In this document: piece by piece, positions 1-5,685 of the stretch
Layout: each line of letters begins with the position of its first letter
Position numbering within the stretch: the stretch's first letter is position 1
Notes under the pieces: model-generated
The model's input: only the letters and a program-made list of their open reading frames with translations
Told to the model about the DNA's origin: nothing
The model's database searches: none
Translations under genes and position numbers: made by a program
NCBI GenBank assembly: GCA_913041495.1
Contig: CAJWHT010000039.1
Coordinates: 1 to 33,916, forward strand
Reading direction: 5' to 3'
Source of the DNA: an uncultured Desulfobacteraceae bacterium
GTDB taxonomy: Bacteria > Desulfobacterota > Desulfobacteria > Desulfobacterales > Desulfobacteraceae
DNA: 33,916 nucleotides

Positions 1-110
1 TCTCATAAAACTAAACTAATCCGGTAATCATGACCCTTTTCCCCGGACGGGTCAACCCGCCCACCTGTGTTTTTCACACGGTATCCATCAATTTGAAAGC
101 TAAAGGATAA

Positions 111-138
111 AAGCTGGTGCGCATGCACACACCAGCTT
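111..138 (-). terminator. Hairpin terminator of the flavodoxin gene
   Basis: A perfect 9-bp inverted repeat (AAGCTGGTG at 111-119, CACCAGCTT at 130-138) with a 10-nt loop lies 37 nt beyond the stop codon of the minus-strand flavodoxin. On the minus strand it is followed by a moderately T-rich stretch (TTATCCTTT) rather than a clean T-run, so termination is plausible but not strong. Confidence 0.55.
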
Positions 139-175
139 CATCATTCCTGCAGTCACTTGTGATGCCTTACCTGGT

Positions 176-691
176 TTATCCAAGCACAGCATTGGCAAAG
201 GCCCTGGCATTATCCAGATCTTCCCGGTTAGGGCGGCCGGTCATCTGATTCACCATGTCTGCCCATTGGGCATCATCCATATTCAACTTCTTTTGCACCG
301 GGCCGTGCATGGCTTCGGCCAGAACCCCCTGGCAGTCAAAGCAACCGGCGTATTGTATTTGCTTTTCACCGCAGGCCTCTTTCATGGGTGCAGCAAAGGC
401 ATCCATGTCCTGCTCCGGGTAGGCCGGTGCCATATGGGTGATAAAACCGGCCAGTTTCTGCCCGGACCTTTCCTTGAGCACCTTCAGGCATTCTTTCACA
501 GGGGCCGCAAGGCTGCCGGAATGAAGCGGAGATCCCAGGAAAATACAGTCGTATCCGGCTGCCGCCTCCGGGGTGAGTTCCTCTAATTTTACCAAATCCG
601 CTTCGTGTGCCTTGCCGGCCTCTTCGCAAATGGCCCTGGCGATCTTTTCCGTGTTTCCGCTCTGGCTAAAGTAAGTTACCAATACGTTCAT
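176..691 (-). CDS. Flavodoxin-family protein
   Basis: Predicted 171-aa single-domain flavodoxin, a cytoplasmic FMN protein for low-potential electron transfer or quinone/flavin reduction. The N-terminus has the FMN-phosphate loop TYFSQSGNTEKIA (about residues 6-18) after a short beta strand, and GSPLHSGSLAAPV (about residues 53-65) resembles the second FMN-contacting loop. The start is ATG at 691: AAAGGAG lies a standard distance upstream, whereas the longer frame to 724 has no Shine-Dalgarno site. The C-terminal part (CFDCQG, then an acidic helical stretch) is less conserved, so the partner cannot be named. The gene is transcribed away from the OYE-family gene at 1036, which makes a shared redox control region plausible but unproven. 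The family call is firm; the specific role is unknown. Confidence 0.85.
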   Translation of the reverse strand: MNVLVTYFSQSGNTEKIARAICEEAGKAHEADLVKLEELTPEAAAGYDCIFLGSPLHSGSLAAPVKECLKVLKERSGQKLAGFITHMAPAYPEQDMDAFAAPMKEACGEKQIQYAGCFDCQGVLAEAMHGPVQKKLNMDDAQWADMVNQMTGRPNREDLDNARAFANAVLG

Positions 692-870
692 GATCAATTC
701 TCCTTTTTTAAATTTTAGGAACAACGCCTACCGCTGCTTGCAGCTGCATACATCTTCTTTGATGCTCCTATCATACGGGAGGAATAATCACCGGTCTGTA
801 GCGACGGCTACAAGATCCTTGCTTTTTTCACTCAATCCTGTGCCGTAAAAATTTGTTTTTTTATAGCAGC

Positions 871-899
871 TTGACGTATAAGACGACCGGTCATATTCT
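871..899 (+). promoter_or_regulatory. Sigma70-like promoter for the OYE-family gene
   Basis: TTGACG (871-876) and TATTCT (894-899) are separated by exactly 17 nt. The 8-bp palindrome GACCGGTC (885-892) sits inside the spacer, a typical place for a repressor site, and a related ACCGGTC occurs at 790-796. A start near 906 would place the whole repeat element at 911-1024 in the transcribed leader. The call rests on consensus matching only. Confidence 0.45.
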
Positions 900-910
900 T
901 TTTCCCATAA

Positions 911-1024
911 CAAATAACGGCCATGGGCCGCCCAGTTTCTGCCCTATGGGTATGAACGTCAATCGGCGTGCCCACAACACACAATGAAAGAAACCAGAAG
1001 CTTATGTGGTTCTTTCATATAAAA
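911..1024 (+). repeat. Two-copy intergenic element, copy A (leader of the OYE-family gene)
   Basis: This copy shares three identical blocks with the minus strand at 28408-28503: AACGGCCATGGGCCGCCCA (916-934), CGTGCCCACAACA (967-979) and GGTTCTTTCATATAAAA (1008-1024). The last 58 nt align without gaps, and ATGAAAG (984-990) is also conserved, forming an inverted repeat with CTTTCAT. In this copy the arms extend to ATGAAAGAAaCC and GGTTCTTTCAT around a 12-nt loop. The first block folds on itself (ATGGG-ccg-CCCA), and its TGGGC could alternatively pair with the GCCCA of the second block. The element ends directly before the AAGGAG site of the gene at 1036. It could be a structured leader RNA or a binding site for a dispersed regulator. 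Confidence 0.7.
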
Positions 1025-1035
1025 GGAGAATATCA

Positions 1036-2253
1036 ATGACGCTTGCAAAAAAAATCATCCTTCCCAACGGGGTTACCGTAAAAAACCGCCTGTTAAAATC
1101 TGCCATGAGCGAACAATTGGGAGACAAGTCCCACAATCCGACCGGCAAGCTGGTCCGGCTGTACCGGGCCTGGGCACAGGGGGGAATCGGCATCTGTGTC
1201 ACCGGCAACGTGATGGTGGACCGGGGCGCCTTGGGGGAACCCAAAAACGTGGTTCTGGACGAGCAAAGCGATCTTGACGCCTTTTGCCGCTGGGCTGAGG
1301 CCGGCCGTGAAAACAACACCCATATCTGGATGCAGCTCAACCATCCGGGCAAACAGATTCCCAAGTTTCTTGAAAGCAACCCCGTGGCCCCCTCGCAAGT
1401 CCCTTTGGAAGGGGGAATCTCCAAAGGATTCAATCCCCCCAGGGAACTGACGGAACAGGAAATTGAAACCATTATCCTCCGGTTTGCCACCAGCGCCAAA
1501 CTTGCCAAAGAGGCCGGATTCACAGGCGTTCAGATTCACGGCGCCCACGGCTATCTTGTCAACCAGTTTCTCTCCCCCCACCATAACCGGAGAGATGACG
1601 GCTGGGGCGGGTCCCTTGAAAACCGGATGCGCTTCGTTTTGGAGATCTACAAGGCCATCCGGACTGCCGTGGGCAAAAAATTCTCCGTGGGAATCAAGCT
1701 GAACGCCTCGGACTTCAGGCACGGCGGGTTTACCGTGGAGGAGGCCATCCGTGTGGCCGTCGCCCTGGAGGAACAGGGCATTGACCTGGTGGAAATTTCC
1801 GGCGGCTCCTATGAAAACCCAAAGATGATGGGAAGCCCGTCAGCCAATGACAAGGAAGGCTACTTTCTTGAGTATGCCGCCGCCATGAGTGAGGCATTAC
1901 AGGTCCCCCTTGCCCTCACCGGGGGATTTCGCAGCGGCGGTGCCATGGCTTGCGCCCTTGAATCCGGTGCGGCGGATATTATCGGGGTGGCCCGCCCCCT
2001 GGCCCTGGAGCCGGATTTTCCCAACCGGATTCTGGCGGATATCCAATATGGCATCCAACTGCCCGGAGTGTCCACGGGGATGCGGGCGGTGGACGCCATG
2101 ACCGCCATCGGTCTGACCTGGTACGAGTACCAGATGTATCTTCTTGGGAAAGGAAAGCCCGCCAACCCCGCTGCAAATGCATGGCTGTCCGTAGCCCTGA
2201 CCTTCTGGCGGATGGGCGCCCACGGGTTTGCCCAGCGCCGGGCAAAAAAATAA
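1036..2253 (+). CDS. NADH:flavin oxidoreductase, Old Yellow Enzyme family
   Basis: Predicted 405-aa FMN-dependent ene-reductase-type TIM barrel. Family hallmarks are KSAMSE near residue 21, LNHPGKQ near 101, the active-site stretch GVQIHGAHGYLVNQFLSP (164-181; H168, H171, Y173), GWGGSLENR (189-197), and a C-terminal phosphate-binding loop (GGFRSGGAM, then IIGVARPLA). It stops at the barrel, without the C-terminal Fe-S and FAD domains of dienoyl-CoA reductase or trimethylamine dehydrogenase types, so electrons are probably supplied directly by NAD(P)H. The ATG at 1036 has AAGGAG 7 nt upstream and is preferred over the in-frame GTG at 1006, which lies inside the repeat hairpin. SelD follows 100 nt downstream in the same orientation. 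Substrate unknown. Confidence 0.9.
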   Translation: MTLAKKIILPNGVTVKNRLLKSAMSEQLGDKSHNPTGKLVRLYRAWAQGGIGICVTGNVMVDRGALGEPKNVVLDEQSDLDAFCRWAEAGRENNTHIWMQLNHPGKQIPKFLESNPVAPSQVPLEGGISKGFNPPRELTEQEIETIILRFATSAKLAKEAGFTGVQIHGAHGYLVNQFLSPHHNRRDDGWGGSLENRMRFVLEIYKAIRTAVGKKFSVGIKLNASDFRHGGFTVEEAIRVAVALEEQGIDLVEISGGSYENPKMMGSPSANDKEGYFLEYAAAMSEALQVPLALTGGFRSGGAMACALESGAADIIGVARPLALEPDFPNRILADIQYGIQLPGVSTGMRAVDAMTAIGLTWYEYQMYLLGKGKPANPAANAWLSVALTFWRMGAHGFAQRRAKK

Positions 2254-2353
2254 CGGACGCCGGATCAGGATAAACCGCGATTAATCCCTATTGATTTGGA
2301 TCCCGGAATGGTTATAGTTACGGGCAACCATTAAACTGAAAGCGGAGACCCCA

Positions 2354-3406
2354 TTGAAATTATTTAAAAAGAAAACCCTGACCGGTCTTTCCCGGACCTG
2401 CGGTTGAGCGGCGAAGATAGGTCCCCAGGTCCTGGCGGACACATTAAAGGGCTTTCCCGCTCCCGACGACGACAATCTGCTGGTGGGATACGATACCTCG
2501 GATGATGCAGCGGTATACAAGGTATCGAACGATCTTGCCATGATCAATACCGTGGATTTCATTACCCCGCCGGTGGATGATCCCTACTGGTTCGGCCAGG
2601 TGGCGGCGGCCAATTCCATTTCTGATATCTACTCCATGGGCGGCCGCCCCCTCACCGCATTGAACCTGGTGATGTTTCCCTCAAAAATACTGGATACAGG
2701 TATTCTCAGGGAAGTGCTCAAAGGGGGAAACGACAAGGTGAATGAGGCAGGCGCCGTCCTGGCCGGCGGGCATTCCGTGGATGATGAGGAGCCCAAGTAC
2801 GGACTCTGCGTGAACGGGGTGGTGCATCCGGACAAGATCCTTACCAACAGCGGCGCCCGGCCCGGAGATGCCCTGGTTTTGACCAAACCGTTGGGTTCCG
2901 GTGTGCTTTTCAATGCGGTGCGCTCAGGAAAGCTGCCGTTCTCCGATCTGGAACGAGATGTGCTGCCCACCATTGCCGCCCTGAATAAAACCGCCGTGCA
3001 AGAAGCGCTGGAATTTGATATTCACGCCTGTACCGATGTTACCGGTTTTGGTATTCTCGGGCATTTGATGGAGATGGCCAACGGCAGCGGTACAAGGATG
3101 GTGGTGCGCTTTGAGGATCTCCCAATCTACCCCCATGCGGCCCGGATGTATGACAAGGGGGAAACAACGGGATCAAACAAGGCCAATGAGGATATGGTCA
3201 ACACCCATGCCCTGGAGATCCAGCGGTCCCTGAGCCAGGCGGACCGGGGACTGGTTTACGATCCCCAGACCTCCGGCGGGCTGATTTTTTCCTTGAAGGC
3301 TTCCGATGCCGCCATCCTGGTAAAACGGCTGCGGGACAACGGGGTTCCCGACGCATCCATCATCGGAGAGGTTACCGACAACCGGCCGGGCATTGTACTG
3401 ACATAA
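2354..3406 (+). CDS. selD: Selenide,water dikinase SelD containing selenocysteine
   Basis: SelD makes selenophosphate from selenide and ATP, supplying selenium for selenocysteine tRNA. The reading frame runs from TTG at 2354 (GGAG 6 nt upstream) through an in-frame TGA at 2405-2407 to the stop at 3406, about 350 aa. The TGA is codon 18 in the context Cys-Gly-[UGA]-Ala-Ala-Lys-Ile-Gly-Pro, the SelD catalytic motif in which the second position is Cys or Sec. Further motifs are DTSDDAAVY (ATP/Mg), TVDFITPPVDDPYWFGQVAAANSISDIYSMGG, GGHSVDDEEPKYGL, CTDVTGFGILGH and DPQTSGGL. A caller that does not read UGA would start at GTG 2483 and lose the active site. A SECIS-like hairpin follows the UGA. The product would therefore need its own activity for synthesis. 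Confidence 0.93.
2421..2440 (+). promoter_or_regulatory. SECIS-like hairpin in selD
   Basis: GUCC (2421-2424) pairs with GGAC (2437-2440), and CCA (2425-2427) with UGG (2433-2435). One C (2436) is bulged and the apical loop is GGUCC (2428-2432). The loop begins 20 nt after the UGA at 2405-2407, within the distance usual for bacterial SECIS elements, and it starts with GGU as in the Escherichia coli fdhF element. This supports Sec insertion by SelB. Confidence 0.7.
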
Positions 3407-3465
3407 CAACCAACGCTTGACAGCAAAAGCCAAAAGGCAACGGCCAAAACGCAAAGGAAAAATTG

Positions 3466-3954
3466 ATGGTAGAGGAACAAAACGAGTACGGCTGGGACGC
3501 GGGCATGGACATGTCCCTTTACGACAAAATACGGCAGGACATGAAAACGGCCATGCGCACCAAAAACGATCTGGTGAGAAATACCATGCGGCTCATCATC
3601 GGCGCCTTTCCGGATCTTACCGTGGCCATTACCCTGGAAAGCGGCAAGAAGACCACAAGGGTCAAGCAGCCGGACGAGATTACGGATGAAGATATCCAGG
3701 GGATCATCCGCAAATTTGCAAAAGCGGAAAAAAATGTCCTGGAACTCAAGGGGGAAAAAACCTCTGATTATCTGGAACTGCTGGATACCTATCTGCCGAA
3801 AATGGCGACCCCGGATGAGATCCGCACCTGGATCGCGGAAAACCTGGATATGTCACAATTCAAAAGTCCCATGCAGGCCATGGGACCTGTGATGAAGCAT
3901 TACGGAAAGCAGGCCGACGGGAAAGTGGTTCAGGACATCTTAAAACAGATATGA
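3466..3954 (+). CDS. GatB/YqeY domain protein
   Basis: Predicted 162-aa protein of the GatB/YqeY family, small helical proteins related to the tRNA-binding tail of the amidotransferase subunit GatB. Family features are MSLYDKIRQDMKTAMRTKN (near residue 16), RNTMRLIIGA, the DEDIQGIIRKFAKAEK helix, YLELLDTYLPKMA and the closing KHYGKQADGKVVQDILKQ. The family usually starts at the MSLYDKI position, but ATG 3466 has AAAGGA 7 nt upstream, so an N-terminal extension of about 15 residues is preferred. It follows selD by 59 nt and may be cotranscribed. Its function is not well defined; a link to aminoacyl-tRNA quality control is family-level inference. Confidence 0.85.
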   Translation: MVEEQNEYGWDAGMDMSLYDKIRQDMKTAMRTKNDLVRNTMRLIIGAFPDLTVAITLESGKKTTRVKQPDEITDEDIQGIIRKFAKAEKNVLELKGEKTSDYLELLDTYLPKMATPDEIRTWIAENLDMSQFKSPMQAMGPVMKHYGKQADGKVVQDILKQI

Positions 3955-3960
3955 AAATAA

Positions 3961-3997
3961 CATACCGGTGTCCGAAATCTGATTCGACACCGGTATG
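3961..3997 (-). terminator. Strong hairpin between convergent genes
   Basis: CATACCGGTGT (3961-3971) pairs with ACACCGGTATG (3987-3997), and CGAA (3973-3976) with TTCG (3983-3986). That is a 15-bp stem with one bulged C and a 6-nt loop. On the minus strand it is followed by TTATTTTCAT, suiting termination of the phasin-like pair; on the plus strand it is followed by an A-run instead. Confidence 0.7.
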
Positions 3998-4028
3998 TAA
4001 AAAACTTCGCCTTACCAACACCTCAGAG

Positions 4029-4529
4029 CTATTGCGGGGTGTTCTTTTGACTTGCCGCCTTTGGCTTAGCCGGTGCGGCTTTTTTGGACGCAGCTTTTTT
4101 TGCCGCAGGCGCCGCCTTTGCCGGGGAAGCCTTTTTAGCGGGGGCAGCCGTTTTTACAGGTTCCGGGGACGTATCAGGCGCAGCCGTTTTCGGGGGCGCT
4201 TTTGAAGTCGTTGCAGCAGCTTCGGGTGTGGTTTCCTCTGCCGGTGACGCCTTAGCAGGTTCAGCGTCAAGATCCGCAGTCTGAAAGAAGTCATTTATCC
4301 GGTCAAACCCGTTGTCCATATATTCCTTGCAGTTCGCACGGTTCTGCTTGATAAAATCCATCCAATAGGAACACATCTTGGTGCTGCCCTCGGGCACAAA
4401 GCGGCTTTTTTCAAACCCAGTCTTCATCATTTCGCAGCCGTGATCCTGGAATGCTGCCATTATTGAAAAAGAGGTGTCAAAGGCAGCCTTCTGATATGCC
4501 ACGGCCCGGTGCATCATTTTGGTATACAT
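4029..4529 (-). CDS. Phasin-like protein with PhaF-type basic Ala/Pro/Lys tail
   Basis: Predicted 166-aa protein in two parts. Residues 1 to about 83 form an amphipathic helical domain that is a paralogue of the small protein encoded just upstream (compare YQKAAFDTSFSIMAAFQD with FQKTVFDNSFNAMVVVQD, and YMDNGFDRINDFF with AIDEGYGRFEELF). From about residue 88 to the end lies a low-complexity tail of Ala, Pro and Lys with repeated KAAPA/AAKK units, resembling the histone H1-like tail of pseudomonad PhaF, which bridges PHA granules to the nucleoid. The start has an AGGGGAGG site. It is second in a two-gene minus-strand unit, 23 nt after its paralogue, divergent from the PhaR-type gene. Granule binding is inferred from context and architecture. 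Confidence 0.7.
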   Translation of the reverse strand: MYTKMMHRAVAYQKAAFDTSFSIMAAFQDHGCEMMKTGFEKSRFVPEGSTKMCSYWMDFIKQNRANCKEYMDNGFDRINDFFQTADLDAEPAKASPAEETTPEAAATTSKAPPKTAAPDTSPEPVKTAAPAKKASPAKAAPAAKKAASKKAAPAKPKAASQKNTPQ

Positions 4530-4552
4530 AATCCTCCCCTTTGTATCGGTGT

Positions 4553-4813
4553 TTATTTGTTATCGAACAATTCTTCGAAACGGCCATAGCCTTCATCAAT
4601 GGCATTTTTAAATTCGCCTCTGGCCTTTTTTGTATACTGGATGGTTTCTTCCAGCTGGGAACGGTTTTCTTCAGTAACCCAGGGAAGCTGAGTCATGAAG
4701 TTGTTGATCATGCGTTCGGTCTGGTCCTGAACCACAACCATGGCGTTAAAGCTGTTGTCAAACACGGTTTTTTGAAATCCGATCATCTGTTTTGCAATTG
4801 CAGTGGTTTCCAT
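4553..4813 (-). CDS. Small phasin-like granule protein
   Basis: Predicted 86-aa helical protein, METTAIAKQMIG to FEELFDNK, with phasin-like heptad spacing: hydrophobic residues in FQKTVFDNSFNAMVVVQ and a second acidic amphipathic helix after a Pro-Trp turn. ATG 4813 is chosen because AAGGAG lies 7 nt upstream; the longer frame to 4879 would add a Lys/Arg-rich leader lacking a ribosome site. It is the first gene of the minus-strand pair, and the next gene encodes a longer paralogue with a basic tail. The divergent PhaR-type regulator supports a role on the surface of PHA or similar inclusions. Length is below classical phasins (about 110-190 aa), so the family call is moderate. Confidence 0.65.
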   Translation of the reverse strand: METTAIAKQMIGFQKTVFDNSFNAMVVVQDQTERMINNFMTQLPWVTEENRSQLEETIQYTKKARGEFKNAIDEGYGRFEELFDNK

Positions 4814-4915
4814 TTGTTTTCTCCTTCGGGTCTTTGGCCCATAAATATTGGCGTCACTCTTTTTATTCGTTTTTTTCACCTGATTGCCGGCCGGTTGCCG
4901 GGATGTGCTACCTGT

Positions 4916-4944
4916 ACATTAGTCACTAGGGCTTTTTGTGTCAA
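4916..4944 (-). promoter_or_regulatory. Sigma70-like promoter for the phasin-like pair
   Basis: On the minus strand TTGACA (4944-4939) and TAATGT (4921-4916) are separated by exactly 17 nt. Transcription would start near 4908, about 95 nt before the ATG at 4813. The GTG-TCAA-GCAC sequence overlaps the -35 box, and the palindrome at 4949-4971 lies just upstream of it. Confidence 0.5.
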
Positions 4945-4948
4945 GCAC

Positions 4949-4971
4949 TTTTTTGTGCAATGCACAAAAAA
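4949..4971. promoter_or_regulatory. 23-bp perfect palindrome, probable PhaR operator
   Basis: TTTTTTGTGCA (4949-4959) and TGCACAAAAAA (4961-4971) are perfect complements around a single central A. The site lies between the divergent phasin and phaR promoters and adjoins the phasin -35 box. PhaR proteins of PHA producers bind TGC/GCA-containing inverted repeats at phasin promoters, so PhaR is the obvious candidate ligand; that assignment is inferred. Confidence 0.6.
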
Positions 4972-5053
4972 GGTCGGTTTGCCCCCCAAAACAATAGAAA
5001 CCTAATAATAAATCAATATGATACAAACAATTCAGTGAAAAAAACTTTCTATA

Positions 5054-5082
5054 TTGACATTATTTTTGTTGCAAGGTAACAT
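5054..5082 (+). promoter_or_regulatory. Sigma70-like promoter for the PhaR-type gene
   Basis: TTGACA (5054-5059) and TAACAT (5077-5082) are separated by exactly 17 nt in an A+T-rich stretch, with TTGCAA-like sequence in the spacer. The predicted start near 5089 gives a leader of about 50 nt to the GTG at 5140. Confidence 0.5.
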
Positions 5083-5139
5083 CGGTTATACCATACCACC
5101 CGTCCAATACAAAAAATTATGACAGGAAAGGATAACCGC

Positions 5140-5589
5140 GTGCCCAGTACCATCCTCGTAAAAAAATACCCGAACCGTCGGCTGTACAACACCGAAACCA
5201 GCGCCTATATAACTGTTGAAGACGTATCTGATCTGATAAAGAAGGGATTCCGCATCCAGGTGGTAGACCTGACCTCCGGGGATGACATCACAGCCATTGT
5301 ACTGACCCAGATCATCATGAACAAAGCCAAGGAAGACAACGCCATCCTGCCGGTTTCCCTGCTCCACCTGGTGATCCAGCATGGAGAGAGCGATCTCCAT
5401 GAATTTTTTGACAAGTATCTAGAAACCGCCATTAAAAACTACTTAGGGCTTCGCAAACAGATGGATGACCAGTTCAGGGCATACATGGAAATGGGAACGG
5501 ACTTTTCCACCATGGCGGAAAAGACCTTCAAACAGATGGACCCTATGAGTATTTTTTCCCAGCCGTTTAACAAAAAGGACAAAGAATAA
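5140..5589 (+). CDS. phaR: PhaR-type polyhydroxyalkanoate synthesis regulator
   Basis: Predicted 149-aa cytoplasmic DNA-binding regulator. The N-terminal PHB/PHA accumulation regulator domain is clear: VKKYPNRRLYNTETSAYITVEDVSDLIKKG (about residues 6-35), then VVDLTSGDDITAIVLTQII. The C-terminal half is helical (EFFDKYLETAIKNYLGLRKQMDDQFRAYMEMG), as in the family, where it helps sense PHA or phasin. GTG 5140 is preferred because AGGAAAGGA ends 7 nt upstream; the in-frame ATG at 5119 has no ribosome site. Known PhaR proteins repress phasin genes until granules form and titrate the repressor away. The palindrome at 4949-4971 would serve such control here. The DUF3141 gene follows after 96 nt. 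Confidence 0.88.
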   Translation: MPSTILVKKYPNRRLYNTETSAYITVEDVSDLIKKGFRIQVVDLTSGDDITAIVLTQIIMNKAKEDNAILPVSLLHLVIQHGESDLHEFFDKYLETAIKNYLGLRKQMDDQFRAYMEMGTDFSTMAEKTFKQMDPMSIFSQPFNKKDKE

Positions 5590-5685
5590 AGACGGCGCTC
5601 CCCCATTGAATTTAGAAAACGATTCGTTGCGGCCCAGGGCCGGTGGTAGCCTTTGACAACCCGAGACACACTTTAGGATACAGCT

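Larger units (their letters stand above)
692..1035. other. 344-bp divergent intergenic region
   Basis: No credible gene is seen between the flavodoxin (-) and the OYE-family gene (+). The flavodoxin-proximal part (692-870) contains T-rich tracts and an ACCGGT site but no convincing minus-strand promoter by eye. The rest holds the promoter at 871-899 and the repeat element at 911-1024. Confidence 0.6.
4814..5139. other. 326-bp divergent control region
   Basis: No gene is apparent between the phasin-like pair (-) and the PhaR-type gene (+). The region is A+T-rich and contains both promoters and the palindrome described separately, plus a GC-rich stretch (GCCGGCCGGTTGCCGG, 4886-4901) in the predicted phasin leader. 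Confidence 0.6.

Noticed and set aside
911-1024. Insertion-sequence end or MITE
   Set aside because: Copies have no matching terminal inverted repeats at their outer edges and no visible target duplication, and their inner spacing is strictly conserved, so a functional element is favoured, though decay of a mobile element is not fully excluded.
2483-2485. GTG at 2483 as the start of selD
   Set aside because: The family motif, including the active-site Cys-Gly-Sec, lies upstream in the same frame beyond a UGA with a SECIS-like hairpin.
5119-5139. ATG at 5119 as the start of the PhaR-type gene
   Set aside because: No Shine-Dalgarno precedes it, whereas AGGAAAGGA is correctly placed for GTG 5140.
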